Shown here piece after piece: positions 50,097-59,911 of a stretch of DNA of 64,000 bases (its first letter is position 1; each line of letters begins with the position of its first letter). The translations under genes were made by a program, and so were the position numbers. The DNA lies in the NCBI RefSeq assembly GCF_900096755.1, contig NZ_LT615227.1, positions 1,145,822 through 1,209,821 on the forward strand, written 5' to 3'. Under the pieces are notes generated by a model. The model was given only the letters and a program-made list of their open reading frames with translations, was not told the origin of the DNA and did no database searches. Source of the stretch: Polynucleobacter necessarius (lineage in GTDB: Bacteria; Pseudomonadota; Gammaproteobacteria; Burkholderiales; Burkholderiaceae).

Positions 50097-50898
50097 TTAT
50101 TTCTTGCTGATTGATGGTGTGGCTGCATCCATCTGTTGGGTTAAGTTGTTTTTGAGTGCCACTAAGTTTCTAGCCTCAATTCGAATGACGCCACCTCTTG
50201 GACTGTCAATATCGGCAATTAAAAAAGAAAGATACTGAAATAACAAAAGGGAAGATCATGAAGAGGCCAATATTCTTCTCAAAATTACGCGCACCAAAGC
50301 CCACTAAAAGATTGGCGCAGGTAGCAATGGCTGCCATCAATGCCCATGCTGTAAACGGTATGCGATTCCACCAGGCAGCCTGTACATAGCCTTGAGAATT
50401 TAAAACGTCATTCATACCTGAGGCAACTAGGGCTGTGACTGGGTTCGCTTGGGCTCTCACCGCCGGAACAATTTCATTCCAAAGGGCGGTTTGCAGTTGA
50501 TCGGTTTTATCGCGAATCTCTTGAATCTTTTCTGAGCTCTGCTTGGAATAAAACAGGATGCGTTGATCTACGTACTTTAGGGGTAATTCCTTGGTGGCGG
50601 CAGATGCTTTTGGAGGCAAAAGATCGGCTCGCAAGTATTCGGTTCCAATGGCATTTGCCTCGCCTTCCTCAAAAATCTCCCGCTGATCATGACGGTCAAT
50701 AGCCATTGAGAAGGTGAAGCCAATAATTAAGGCCAGCAAGGTTAAGGTGGCTGTCTGAATGATGCCGAGATCCTCAGAGGTCTCAGTATCTTTGGTGCGG
50801 TAGCGACTCAGTCCAGCGTGCCCAAACCAAACAGCAAAAGCAAATACGAGGAAAGAAATTCCAAATACGGCAAGAGGGTAGTTGAGGATATGAGTAAT
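50097..50898 (-). pseudogene. DUF4239-like membrane protein, start codon and frame lost
   Basis: A roughly 266-codon membrane protein with segments 'YPLAVFGISFLVFAFAVWFG', 'TATLTLLALIIGFTFSMA' and 'FTAWALMAAIATCANLLVGFG'. 'IGFTFSMAIDRHDQRE' and 'EANAIGTEYLRADLLP' resemble the bestrophin-like DUF4239 family. The frame upstream reaches the lldD stop, TAA at 50899-50901, directly followed by ATT ACT CAT; an ancestral ATG there, now ATT at 50896-50898, would give the expected N-terminus. At 50221-50226 an A-run (plus strand) is one base too long; removing it restores 'FLIADIDSPRGGVIRIEARN' and a stop at 50097. Confidence 0.75.
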
Positions 50899-52049
50899 TT
50901 AAAAAGTCCCTGGATACAAGATGTCTTTAGTGACGTTCTGGATATCGCGATGGCCTGTAAATGCCATAGTGATGTCCAGTTCGTTATGAATGAGCTCTAG
51001 GCACTTGGTAACACCAGCCTCACCCATAGCGCCCAAACCATATAAGAATGGGCGACCAATCATCGTGCCGCGTGCACCTAAGGCCCAGGCTTTAAGAACG
51101 TCTTGACCTGAGCGGATTCCGCCATCTATCCATACTTCGATATCTTTGCCAACTGCATCCACAATTCCAGGCAGCGCTTGAATGCTAGAAACAGCGCCAT
51201 CTAATTGACGTCCGCCGTGGTTGGAAACAATTAAAGCATCTGCTCCCGAGTTTGCCGCTAAGCGCGCATCACCTTCATCCAAGATTCCTTTGATGATGAG
51301 TTTGCCGCCCCAGACAGAGTTTTTTTGATCCATTCCACATCACCCCAATTGAGGCCCGGATCAAATTGTTCTGCAGTCCAAGAAGAGAGTGAAGACATGT
51401 TGCCGACACCTGTTGCATGACCAACAATATTACGGAAGGTTCTGCGAGGAGTCATGGCCATGCCTAAGCACCAGCGTGGCTTGGTCGCCATATTGATCAT
51501 GTTGGCAATAGTCAGTTTAGGCGGCGCAGAGAGTCCACTCTTTAAGTCTTTATGGCGCTGACCTAAGATTTGTAGATCTAAGGTCAATACAAGTGCGGAA
51601 CAGTTAGCTGCCTTAGCGCGCTCAATCAGGCGCTCAATAAAGCCACAGTCTTTCATGACATATAGTTGAAACCAAAATGGTTTGGTTGTGCGCTCTGCTA
51701 CATCCTCAATAGAGCAAATGCTCATAGTGGATAAACAAAAAGGCACGCCAAACTTCTCAGCAGCTTTGGCTGCCAAAATTTCACCATCAGCATGCTGCAT
51801 TCCGGTAAGGCCGGTAGGGGCTAGCGCAACTGGCATGGTGACCTCTTGTCCAACCATGGTTGTCTTAGTTGTGCGATTAGTCATATCAACTGCTACACGC
51901 TGACGCAACTTAATCTTTTGAAAATCGGACTCATTAGCGCGATAGGTTGACTCAGTCCATGAGCCAGAATCGGCATAGTCATAGAACATCTTAGGGGTGC
52001 GTTTTTGATGGAGGACCCGTAAGTCTTCTATATTGGTAATGATTGCCAC
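50899..52049 (-). pseudogene. lldD: FMN-dependent L-lactate dehydrogenase / alpha-hydroxy-acid oxidase, frameshifted
   Basis: A TIM-barrel FMN enzyme of about 381 residues. From ATG 52049: 'MFYDYADSGSWTESTYRANE', 'PVALAPTGLTGMQHADGE', 'PFWFQLYVMKD', 'ALVLTLDLQILGQRHKD'. The frame is lost after 'WGDVEWIKK' and resumes as 'WGGKLIIKGILDEGDARLA', with 'SNHGGRQLDGA' and 'WIDGGIRSGQDVLKA' (catalytic His/Arg region) to 50899. At the break CAGA is duplicated (51311-51318, plus strand) beside a run of seven T; together +5 explains the net shift. Confidence 0.88.
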
Positions 52050-52195
52050 AATGTATCCTTCGGTTTGATGCTATTTTGCTAAGACAAAAGCTTAATTTAA
52101 GCTCTATCTTAGCAATACTGGGGATTTGTTTCTACAATGCCAGGGTATCCCTTGCTTGGGGACCCTAAATAACTGCTTCCCCATTAATTCGCTGA

Positions 52196-53098
52196 ATGCA
52201 ACAACTCAATTTCGCCACCATTTTCTATTTGCTCACAGCCACAGCCTTATGGGCAGGCAATGCAATAGCTGGGCGTGTATTGGTGGGTAGCATCTCTCCC
52301 ATCACCCTGAGTGCAGTTCGTTGGGGATTAGCAGCTTTACTTTTGCTTCCCCTGGGCTGGCGCGTATTTAAGCCGGAAAGTGCCTTATGGCAAAACAAGA
52401 AACGTTTCCTGCTCTTGGGTTTATTTGGAGTGGGTAGTTACAACGTACTCTTATATCTTGCTCTTCAAACATCCACTGCGATTAATGTCACCTTAATCGG
52501 CGCCAGCATGCCCATCTGGATGTTATTTATTGGCGCCGTGTTTTATCAAGTCAAACCAAGTATTTTGCAAATGATTGGCGCGGTTGTGAGTTTGCTCGGT
52601 GTTGGAATTGTGCTAACACGTGGAGATCTAGCAGCCTTACTCTCTATGCAAATGGTTATTGGTGATCTACTTATTATGTTGGCCACCATCTTGTGGGCTT
52701 TTTATAGTTGGATGTTAAGTCGCCCTGGCGCTAGTACAGAGCGTCAATGGCCATGGGCTGAATTTTTAATGGCGCAAGTAACCATCGGTTTGTTATGGAC
52801 CGGATTTTTTGACGGTTTTGAAATTGCTGCCGGTCATGCTTTCATTGATCTGAATTGGTGGACTGCATCATTAATAGTGTTTGTAGCGGTTGGCCCTTCG
52901 TTGATCGCCTATCGCTGTTGGGGTTTGGGTGTTAATGGAGCAGGCCCAACGGTCGCAGCCTTTTTTGCTAATTTCATCCCTTTATTTACAGCGCTTCTAT
53001 CGGCCGCCATGCTGGGTGAGCCACCACAACTATTCCATGGATTAGCTTTTGCCTTGATCGTGGCTGGCAACGCTATTTCCTCTAAAACAGCTAAATAG
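52196..53098 (+). CDS. EamA/DMT family transporter
   Basis: A 300-residue permease with ten hydrophobic segments in two EamA repeats ('FYLLTATALWAGNAIAGRVL' and 'GDLLIMLATILWAFYSWML'). Members export amino acids or other small metabolites; the substrate is not predictable. Start ATG 52196. It is divergent from lldD with 146 bp between. Intact, whereas another EamA gene at 55.3-56.3 kb is broken. Confidence 0.88.
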   Translation: MQQLNFATIFYLLTATALWAGNAIAGRVLVGSISPITLSAVRWGLAALLLLPLGWRVFKPESALWQNKKRFLLLGLFGVGSYNVLLYLALQTSTAINVTLIGASMPIWMLFIGAVFYQVKPSILQMIGAVVSLLGVGIVLTRGDLAALLSMQMVIGDLLIMLATILWAFYSWMLSRPGASTERQWPWAEFLMAQVTIGLLWTGFFDGFEIAAGHAFIDLNWWTASLIVFVAVGPSLIAYRCWGLGVNGAGPTVAAFFANFIPLFTALLSAAMLGEPPQLFHGLAFALIVAGNAISSKTAK

Positions 53099-53213
53099 AT
53101 TTAGAAAAACAGGCAAAAATACCCTTTTAAGCGGCGTTTTTGGGCCTATCACCCAAAAAAGTCTTAAATCAGTATCATTTAGGGCTAATCACTGAAATCC
53201 CTAGGAAATTACT

Positions 53214-54351
53214 ATGCCAGGCTTGCTCCCCAACGTTGATCCAGATGGTTTGTTGGAGTTCTCGGTTGTCTATACAGACCGTTCCCTCAATCACATGTCT
53301 GAAGAGTTCAAACGCGTCATGGTGGATATCTCCAGCGTGTGTTGAAGGATGCGTATAACACAAGCTCTGCGGTCATCGTTCCTGGTAGCGGCACTTTTGG
53401 CATGGAGGCAGTTGCTCGTCAATTTGCCAACAATCAAAAATGCTTAGTCTTGCGTAATGGCTGGTTTAGCTATCGCTGGACTCAGATTTTTGATTTAGCC
53501 AATATTACTGGTGATGTGACTGTTCTCAAGGGTCATCAATTAGAGGATGCAGCTCAGGGCGTATTTGCGCCAGCCCCGATTGAAGAGATGGTTGCTTTCA
53601 TTAAGAAAGAAAAGCCTGCGGTGGTGTTCGCACCTCACGTAGAAACTTCGGCTGGAATCATTCTTCCTGATGATTACCTTAAAGCAGTAGGTGAGGCGGT
53701 TCGCTCTGTAAATGGTTTATTTGTATTGGACTGCATTGCATCTGGTGCGATGTGGGTAGATATGAAGGCTTGCAATGTGGACGTATTAATTACTGCCCCA
53801 CAAAAAGGCTGGAGCAGTTCACCATGCTGTGCTTTGATCGCGCTCGTGAGCGCATCGATGCAACCCAAAGCAGTAGCTTCTCTATGGATCTGAAGAAGTG
53901 GTTGCAGATTATGGAAGCCTATGAAAAGGGTGGCCATGTGTATCACACAACGATGCCGACTGATGCGCTCAAGATTTTGCGCAACGTTATGAAAGAAACG
54001 CAATCCCTTGGCTTTGCGGCTCTGAAAGCCAAGCAGGTGGAATTGGGTAACAAGGTTCGTGAATTATTGGTTTCTAACGGTTATAGCTCTGTATCTGCCA
54101 AAGGCTTTCAGGCTCCTGGCGTAGTGGTTAGTTACACCAAAGATCCAGATATTCAATCTGGTAAGAAGTTTATTGCCCTAGGTCTGCAAACTGCAGCAGG
54201 TGTGCCGCTGCAATGTGATGAGCGTCCAGACTTCCGCACCTTCCGTATTGGTTTATTTGGTCTAGAGAAATTAGCTCACGTAGATCGTACCGTTGGACAT
54301 TTGGCTGCTGCATTAGAGAAGATCACTGAGTCTGAAGCACAACCAGCGTAA
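53214..54351 (+). pseudogene. Class V aminotransferase (alanine-glyoxylate type), broken
   Basis: A PLP enzyme of about 378 residues resembling serine/alanine-glyoxylate aminotransferases. From ATG 53214: 'MPGLLPNVDPDGLLEFSVVY' and 'HMSEEFKRVMVDIS'. GT is repeated three times at 53337-53342; removing one restores 'VLKDAYNTSSAVIVPGSGTFGMEAV'. The PLP lysine is in 'APQKGWSSSP' near 53800. A second shift (net -1) at about 53840 precedes 'RERIDATQSSSFSMDLKKW', then 'YHTTMPTDALKILR' to the stop at 54351. The two shifts account for the total length. Confidence 0.88.
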
Positions 54352-54377
54352 TCGGATGTAAGCATAGCTGCATAACA

Positions 54378-54405
54378 AAAAAGGCCATCTATTAATGGCC
54401 TTTTT
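54378..54405. terminator. Bidirectional rho-independent terminator
   Basis: AAAAAGGCCAT (54378-54388), loop CTATTA, ATGGCCTTTTT (54395-54405). The perfect 11-bp stem has T-runs on both strands and lies between the convergent aminotransferase and FABP-like genes, so it can stop both. Confidence 0.9.
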
Positions 54406-54423
54406 CTATTGCGAAATCAATAC

Positions 54424-55053
54424 TTATCTTGCAGGTGGGTTTGGGGTCGCTTCCCCAATCTTGTGAAGAGTGTTGTTGTCTACATGATGAAACAATTCCG
54501 ACTGATCTTTAATCTTCATAACGGTACCTTGCTCGTATGACCAAGTGCCATCGTCATTGATGTTTACCTTAATCCGAAACTCTACGGTTCTGAAAGCGTA
54601 ATTGAGAAAAGGATTGGCAGACATGCCTGCGCTAGGGTCACCTTCTTTTGCGAAGAGCTCAAATTGCTTGGCGGTAGGCAAGGCATTGCCGGATGCCATT
54701 GTTGTCATGCCGCGGGGAATAGTAAGGGTATGAATAAGGTTGCCATTGGCAGGCTCCCATAGCCAGTAGCCGACTTGATCATGATAGGTTTTGACTTGAT
54801 CTGGTTTGGTGATGTGGGTGTGGTATCTCAAGCCATAAAATAATTGGGGTCCATTGGTTTGTGGGTCTATGGGTTGAAGCTCAATTCTCTCGACATAAGC
54901 CTGTTTCTTTGGGCCCTCTGCTTTGGGCTTGACGTCCAATCCGCGAATGCCTTCCCAAATGCCAGCCATCCCAGTGAGCGGCCCAAGATTTTCTAATGTA
55001 TTGACTGAGTAACCCTGCGGCTCAGTAAAAATGTCTTGGGGGAATTCATTCAT
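54424..55053 (-). CDS. FABP-like / nitrobindin-type beta-barrel protein (DUF1794)
   Basis: A 209-residue protein of the DUF1794/FABP-like family related to nitrobindins, which bind ferric heme. Family features are 'LGPLTGMAGIWEGIRG', 'LFYGLRYHTHI', 'GYWLWEPANG', 'TLTIPRGMTTMASG' and the C-terminal 'ELFHHVDNNTLHKI'. Heme ligation would depend on a His that I cannot assign with certainty. Start ATG 55053. Intact. Confidence 0.82.
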   Translation of the reverse strand: MNEFPQDIFTEPQGYSVNTLENLGPLTGMAGIWEGIRGLDVKPKAEGPKKQAYVERIELQPIDPQTNGPQLFYGLRYHTHITKPDQVKTYHDQVGYWLWEPANGNLIHTLTIPRGMTTMASGNALPTAKQFELFAKEGDPSAGMSANPFLNYAFRTVEFRIKVNINDDGTWSYEQGTVMKIKDQSELFHHVDNNTLHKIGEATPNPPAR

Positions 55054-55134
55054 TGGGAAACCTTTAAAAATGAAGCATTTATCTCAAATTTTTGAGTATT
55101 ATTAAATTATCCACAAACTTACATGGAGATTTAC

Positions 55135-55365
55135 ATGATTTCACGTATTGCTCGCCTCAGTCTAGCAACCCTTATTTCCGCAGCGATTGGTATTTCTCCA
55201 GTTTCAGTGATGGCAGCAGATCCGGCGCCGGCACCTGCACCAGCAGCAGTTCCTGCTGCCGCTCCAGCTCCAGTTGCTGAGCCAACCGAGAAGGCTGCTG
55301 AGAAAAAAGCAAAGAAGAAATCTAAAAAGAAAGCTAAGCCAGCTGCCGACGCAGCAGTTCAGTAA
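55135..55365 (+). CDS. Small exported Ala/Pro/Lys-rich protein
   Basis: A 76-residue protein. I choose the ATG at 55135 ('MISRIARLSLATLISAAIG') with GGAG upstream; an in-frame ATG at 55123 is possible. The signal peptide ends about 'VMAADP'. The mature part is low-complexity: an Ala-Pro stretch, then a strongly basic Lys-rich helix and 'PAADAAVQ'. This composition resembles small periplasmic or DNA/RNA-binding-like proteins common in Polynucleobacter relatives; no function assigned. Intact. Confidence 0.7.
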   Translation: MISRIARLSLATLISAAIGISPVSVMAADPAPAPAPAAVPAAAPAPVAEPTEKAAEKKAKKKSKKKAKPAADAAVQ

Positions 55366-56308
55366 ATTGATCCCTCTTAATTGAGGGGTTCGGCACTATC
55401 GAAGCGAAGTCATCGGATTTTTTGAGGTCCGGTGACTTTTTTGTTGGCGCATCATTTCGCACTAGTAACCACATCGCTGCAATAACCAAAGTCATTCCGC
55501 CAATTTGAGTCCAGGTAATTGGCTCCGACAAAATTAAATACCCCATAAAGAGATGGTGGAGACCGGGCCCAATATTCCCGCTTGTGCAACGAGCGGCGAT
55601 CCAATTCGATTGATCGCAATCATAATGAGCAACATTGGAATGACGGTACACAGGCTCGCATTGAGCAGGCTAAACCAGTAGATCTGTGGAACTTGCTCAA
55701 AGATGGCAGTTGGGTTGTGTAGAGAAGACTGCAGCAGACTTAAGATAGCGGATGCTGAGCTCGCCAGTACAACCAAGCGGATGCTACCAATGCGTTTAAC
55801 CATTTCTCCGGCGCCAATCATATAGGCCGCATAAGAGCAGGCATTTCCAAAAACTAGGAGCATGCCCAGCCAGGCACTGATTCCGGTAGAGCTTGCATCC
55901 TGAATGAAAACAATAAACACGCCAATGTAGCCGACGATCAGGACGTACCACTGGAGGTGTGAGATATAAAGCAATGCGCTCAAGCCCAACCGAAATGTAT
56001 TGAAGACCTAAGAAGTCAATATAACTAGAAAGAAAGTAACCCAAGAACCCCAGGAAAAATAACTTAGCACGATCAAGCCACGTGATCGGGCTCATCAACT
56101 TTCTGCGAGATTCCCACCAGAATATTGCCCAAAACATTGGGAGGGCCATCAGCATGCGTAATGCTAAAAGCGTTTCGGCATTAGCGCCATAACCAAATGC
56201 CAGCTTAACCAAAATGGCTTTTCCTGAGAACAGCATTGACCCAACTCCGGCCATCAAAATGCCATAGAGGTAAGGCTTGCGGTTATGTGCTTTGCTGATT
56301 GACTGCAT
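55334..56308 (-). pseudogene. EamA/DMT family transporter, broken by at least two frameshifts
   Basis: A ten-helix permease. From ATG 56308: 'GILMAGVGSMLFSGKAILVKL' (in part) to 'YISVGLERIALYLTP'. The frame then shifts near 56000 and reads 'ALLYISHLQWYVLIVGYIGV', 'SAWLGMLLVFGNACSYAAYM' and 'LIMIAINRIGSPLVAQAG'. Another shift near 55575 precedes 'FMGYLILSEPITWTQIGG' and 'VIAAMWLLVRND'. The readable end may lie at 55334, inside the small exported gene on the other strand, or earlier. A small deletion near 56000 also seems likely, since the connecting part is short. Confidence 0.83.
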
Positions 56309-56314
56309 ATGGAT

Positions 56315-57196
56315 TTATAACAGCTTATTTAGCAGGGATCTCATTTCAAAAATTGTCTCAGAAGGGGTGAGGCCAATGGCCCCAATCCCTTTGCTAACTA
56401 AGCTATCTGCAGCGCTGGCATGAAGTTGAACAGCCAGGCAAGAGGCCTGCCATAAATCCAGGTGATGACGAATACCTTGGGCAGCTAGAGCTGCAATACC
56501 GCCCGTAAGGATGTCACCCATTCCGCCTGTGCCCATGCCGGGATTTCCTTCCGCGCAAACAAGGGCGGGATGGTGTGGTGAAGCAATCAAGGTGTGTTGA
56601 CCTTTTAAAACCACGATCGATCCTGTAAGACTCACCAGTTTCTCGATAGTGCTTTCACGATCGGATTGAATTTGTTCCGTGGTGAGCTTAAGTAATTTTG
56701 CAGCTTCGCCAGGGTGGGGCGTTAAAACGGTCGCCTCTAGAAATTCTTGATTACGTTTTTTCAGTGCTGCCAATAAATTTTCTGACTCTGAAATTAAATT
56801 CAAGGCATCAGCATCAAGCACTAATGGAATATTTTCTAAAGCAAGGGTGCTTTGTAGCCATGCAATTGCAGTGCCTGACCTTCCTAAGCCGGGACCAATT
56901 GCAAGTAAATCTGGCTTGTTATTGATGAGTACTGTATTTGGATTGTGGTCCGCTAGTCGAATCATTAATTCTGGATGATCAATATCTACATGTACTGATG
57001 CGGAATCTAGCATTTCGAGCATGGTCCACCCGGCACCAAGATGCAAGCAAGCATTACCTGCAAGAATAAGGGCGCCTGCCATTCCAGGTGCTCCGCCAAT
57101 CAGTATTACCTTGCCTGCGCTTCCCTTATGTTCGGCAGGCTCTCGCTTCAGCCTAACAGCTAGAGGGAGTGCATTAAGTTGATTGTGAAAGGCCAT
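56315..57196 (-). CDS. nnrD: ADP-dependent NAD(P)H-hydrate dehydratase
   Basis: A 293-residue NnrD/YjeF C-terminal (ribokinase-fold) enzyme repairing hydrated NADH and NADPH. Motifs are 'GSAGKVILIGGAPGMAGALIL' (split at residue 23-42), 'LVLDADALNLIS', 'TVLTPHPGEAAKLL', 'VVLKGQHTLIA' and 'GNPGMGTGGMGDILTGGI', whose Asp is catalytic. There is no NnrE (epimerase) part. Start ATG 57196, facing the MBL gene with 62 bp between. Intact. Confidence 0.92.
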   Translation of the reverse strand: MAFHNQLNALPLAVRLKREPAEHKGSAGKVILIGGAPGMAGALILAGNACLHLGAGWTMLEMLDSASVHVDIDHPELMIRLADHNPNTVLINNKPDLLAIGPGLGRSGTAIAWLQSTLALENIPLVLDADALNLISESENLLAALKKRNQEFLEATVLTPHPGEAAKLLKLTTEQIQSDRESTIEKLVSLTGSIVVLKGQHTLIASPHHPALVCAEGNPGMGTGGMGDILTGGIAALAAQGIRHHLDLWQASCLAVQLHASAADSLVSKGIGAIGLTPSETIFEMRSLLNKLL

Positions 57197-57258
57197 GGGG
57201 ACAGTATGTTCTAAATTGAATGTTGTTTAGTTATTTTAAGAGAGAGTATGCTGATTGT

Positions 57259-58677
57259 ATGGAGATTCAATTTTTAGGTGCTGCAGGAGAAGTCACTGGA
57301 TCAAAGCATTCGGTGGAGGTAATGTTGGCTGGCAAGATAAGACATTTCATGGTGGATTATGGAATGTTTCAGGGTGGCAGAGAAGCTGCCAATAAAAATT
57401 TAGAGTCCTTGCCCTTTGCGCCAAAAGATCTCGATTTTGTAGTGCTTACGCATGCCCATATAGATCATAGCGGTCTGCTGCCACGTTTATGTGCACAAGA
57501 AGGGTTTGCTGGACCGATCTATTGCACGAGCGCCACCTTTGAATTATTGAAAATTCTGTTACGTGATAGCGCGCATTTACAGCGCGCGGACGTTGAGCGA
57601 GCCGAACGAAAGCAAAAAGCAGGTAAGTGGCGTGGAGATATGCCGATTGCTCTGTATTCTCGAGAAGAGGTAGAAACTACCCTTACTCAGTTTGAGGTGT
57701 TGGAATATGGGGAATCAATCGAGTTGGCTCCAGGGCTGCAGTTGGAGTTTCATAATGCTGGACATATTTTGGGTTCAGCAATTGCGGTCATTGATGTTGC
57801 GGAGGATGGTGCCCAGAAAAAACGCTGCGTTTTCTCTGGGGATATAGGTATGAAGGGTAAAGTATTAATGCCTGATCCTGACCTGATCAAAAACGCAGAT
57901 GTGGTCGTAGTTGAATCTACCTATGGCGATCGCCTCCATCGAAGCTTGCGGGATACTGAAGATGAGTTGGTTGAAGTCATCAACGCAACTATGGCTGGGC
58001 ACGGCAACGTCGTTATGCCAGCCTTCGCTGTTGGTCGCACACAAGAAATTTTATTTCTCTTAATTGATTTGGTGAGAAGAGGGCGTCTGTCCCATTTAAG
58101 TATTTGGGTGGATTCACCCATGGCTACTGCCGCAACCCATTTAACCCAGCACTTATTCTCCCATTTGGATGGAGAGTCTCAGGCAACATTTGAGTGGTAT
58201 AGAGATAATCCAGGCTCCGTAGATCTTCGCTTTATTGCGGATGTAGAGGAATCCAAAGCGCTGAATAAGGTCAAAGGTGGCGCCATCATTATTTCAGCCA
58301 GCGGTATGTGTGATGCAGGACGAATTGTTCACCACTTGGCTAGCAATTTACCAAGAGCTCAAAACGCTATCATCATTACCGGTTTTCAATCCTACGGCAG
58401 TCTTGGTAGGCGCCTAGTGGATAAGGTGCAGAAAGTTCGTTTATTCGGTGAGGAGGTTCCTGTCAGGGCCTCTGTGCATACAATCGGCGGCCTATCTGCT
58501 CATGCAGATCAAGCGGGCTTATTAGACTGGCTTAAGGGATTTGAGCGGCCACCAAAAACAGTCTTTGTAGTACATGGCGAACCAGAATCTTCTTCGGTAT
58601 TAGCGCAAAGCATCAGAGAGGAGTTGCATTGGAGCAATGTCATCGTCCCTGAGCGTTTGCATACTTATCAATGCTAA
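57259..58677 (+). CDS. MBL-fold beta-CASP hydrolase (RNA-specificity domain type)
   Basis: A 472-residue metallo-beta-lactamase-fold protein with a beta-CASP insert, like bacterial homologues of CPSF73. Start ATG 57259 ('MEIQFLGAAGEVTGSKH'). Zinc motifs are 'LTHAHIDHSGLLPRL', 'FHNAGHILGSA' and 'VFSGDIG'. Beta-CASP motifs follow: 'VVVESTYGDR', 'PAFAVGRTQEIL', 'ISASGMCDAGRIVHHL' and 'HTIGGLSAHADQAGL'. It probably cleaves RNA; the physiological target is unknown. Intact. Confidence 0.9.
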   Translation: MEIQFLGAAGEVTGSKHSVEVMLAGKIRHFMVDYGMFQGGREAANKNLESLPFAPKDLDFVVLTHAHIDHSGLLPRLCAQEGFAGPIYCTSATFELLKILLRDSAHLQRADVERAERKQKAGKWRGDMPIALYSREEVETTLTQFEVLEYGESIELAPGLQLEFHNAGHILGSAIAVIDVAEDGAQKKRCVFSGDIGMKGKVLMPDPDLIKNADVVVVESTYGDRLHRSLRDTEDELVEVINATMAGHGNVVMPAFAVGRTQEILFLLIDLVRRGRLSHLSIWVDSPMATAATHLTQHLFSHLDGESQATFEWYRDNPGSVDLRFIADVEESKALNKVKGGAIIISASGMCDAGRIVHHLASNLPRAQNAIIITGFQSYGSLGRRLVDKVQKVRLFGEEVPVRASVHTIGGLSAHADQAGLLDWLKGFERPPKTVFVVHGEPESSSVLAQSIREELHWSNVIVPERLHTYQC

Positions 58678-58678
58678 C

Positions 58679-59498
58679 TTATTCGGCGACTTTTGCCCCT
58701 TGAATATTATGGCGCTTCATAGCATCCGCCACAAATCCAGACTGCTTTAGTTCTGCAATGACATTGCCTAGATAAGCAGTTGTGTCTTCGTAATTTGACC
58801 TTGCTTTCGGAACGCCGATAGCCTGGTTAATGACCATAAAGCGTCCGGGTAGCATACGTAAACCTTCGTAGCGTTTTGCATCACTCTCTAGCTGCTGCTT
58901 TACACCTGCAGCCACCGTTACCTTTGCCTGATATGAAGTCATCTACAACAGCCTGTGAACTAGCGGCACGCAATAGTGCGGCGTTTTTAATTTCACGCGT
59001 TAGGTAAAGGTCGTAGGCGCTTCCCTTGCCGACTACGATTTCATTTCCAGAAATATCAACCTCTTCGTTGGCCTTTAATGAAGAAGAAGATTTCACCATA
59101 TAGGCGCCTTCAATCTGAATATAGGCTGGCGTATAGCTGATATCTGTGCCACGCACTGGATCAATCGCAACGAATACCAAATCAATCTCACCAGTTTTTA
59201 CTGCATCAACCGTTGCTCCTGCGGTTTTAAATGGAATGAGTTGCACTGGCTTAGAAATTCGTTTCCCAATTTCATTGGCGATATCAATAGTTACACCATA
59301 TAGATTTTTGGTATTCGGATCTTCGTTCGCAAGAATAGGATTTCCCAAATTGATGCCGACACGCAAAGTGCTGGTCGGAACAAAAGAAGTGAGGGCTGCA
59401 GGGCTGATAGATTTCATAACGAGAGATTTTTGGCTAATGGCGATTTGAGGGCAACACAGAAGCGTTAGAGAAAGCACTAGAGGAGATATGAATTTCAT
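58679..59498 (-). pseudogene. Periplasmic amino-acid-type binding protein, broken by +1 G
   Basis: A family 3 extracellular solute-binding protein of about 272 residues. From ATG 59498: signal peptide ending near 'QIAISQ', then 'TLRVGINLGNPILANEDPN', 'YGVTIDIANEIGKRI', 'VDAVKTGEIDLVFVAIDPVR' and 'VVGKGSAYDLYLTR'. In 'ISGKGN' an extra G (ACGGTGG for ACGTGG) shifts the frame; without it the protein continues 'VAAGVKQQLESDAKRYEGLR' to 'KRHNIQGAKVAE'. No permease or ATPase gene is adjacent. One lesion. Confidence 0.88.
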
Positions 59499-59511
59499 TA
59501 AAAGATGAGAC

Positions 59512-59538
59512 AAAAAAACCGCGGCGGACCGCGGTTTT
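59512..59538 (-). terminator. Rho-independent terminator on minus strand
   Basis: AAAACCGCGG (59515-59524), loop CGGA, CCGCGGTTTT (59529-59538); read on the minus strand it ends in seven T. It lies after the small membrane protein gene (stop at 59556) and directly before the binding-protein start at 59498, separating the two. Confidence 0.9.
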
Positions 59539-59555
59539 GTCTACAGCGCTAAAAA

Positions 59556-59745
59556 TTACTTCTTAGCGTCAGGAGCAGGAGCAGGAGCAGCAGGAGCATC
59601 TTTCTTGGCCTCTTCCATGTGCGCAGCTTCTGCACCATGCTTTTCGCCACCCATATCAATGTCGCCATCACCTTTGAGGAGTAAATAGGCTGTGGCACCA
59701 ACTAAGACTAGTACCATGATGATTGATGATTGAACGGTTGCTCAT
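59556..59745 (-). pseudogene. Small single-helix membrane protein, broken by 7-bp duplication
   Basis: Without the second GATGATT copy (plus strand 59718-59731), the frame from ATG 59745 reads 'MSNRSIIMVLVLVGATAYLL' then 'LKGDGDIDMGGEKHGAEAAH' and ends in an Ala-Pro repeat and 'DAKK' at 59556, 60 residues. The restored protein has one N-terminal membrane helix and an acidic/Ala-Pro tail. As written, the ATG frame leaves after eight residues. The strong terminator downstream shows it was a real transcription unit. No known family. Confidence 0.8.
59718..59731. repeat. 7-bp tandem duplication (GATGATT x2)
   Basis: Two adjacent heptamers, 59718-59724 and 59725-59731, near the 5' end of the small membrane protein gene. 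The length of the full span (190) minus seven is exactly 61 codons. Confidence 0.85.
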
Positions 59746-59911
59746 TGCTTTTCCTTCGATTTGGTTGAAATTGCATCAATATTAACTCGGGAAGGGCGCT
59801 GGGTAAATCCCAAAAAGCCCTAGGACCCTATATCCAAGGCAAAACTAGGTATTAACACTAATTTGGAACGCAGGTTAAGATGACTCTATATATACGCCAG
59901 AAGGTCGCAAC

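Noticed and set aside
55370..55400. CCCTC-N6-GAGGG hairpin as a terminator after the small exported gene
   Set aside because: The stem is only five GC-rich pairs, with an AT loop and no T-run, and the region is also coding remnants of the opposite EamA gene.
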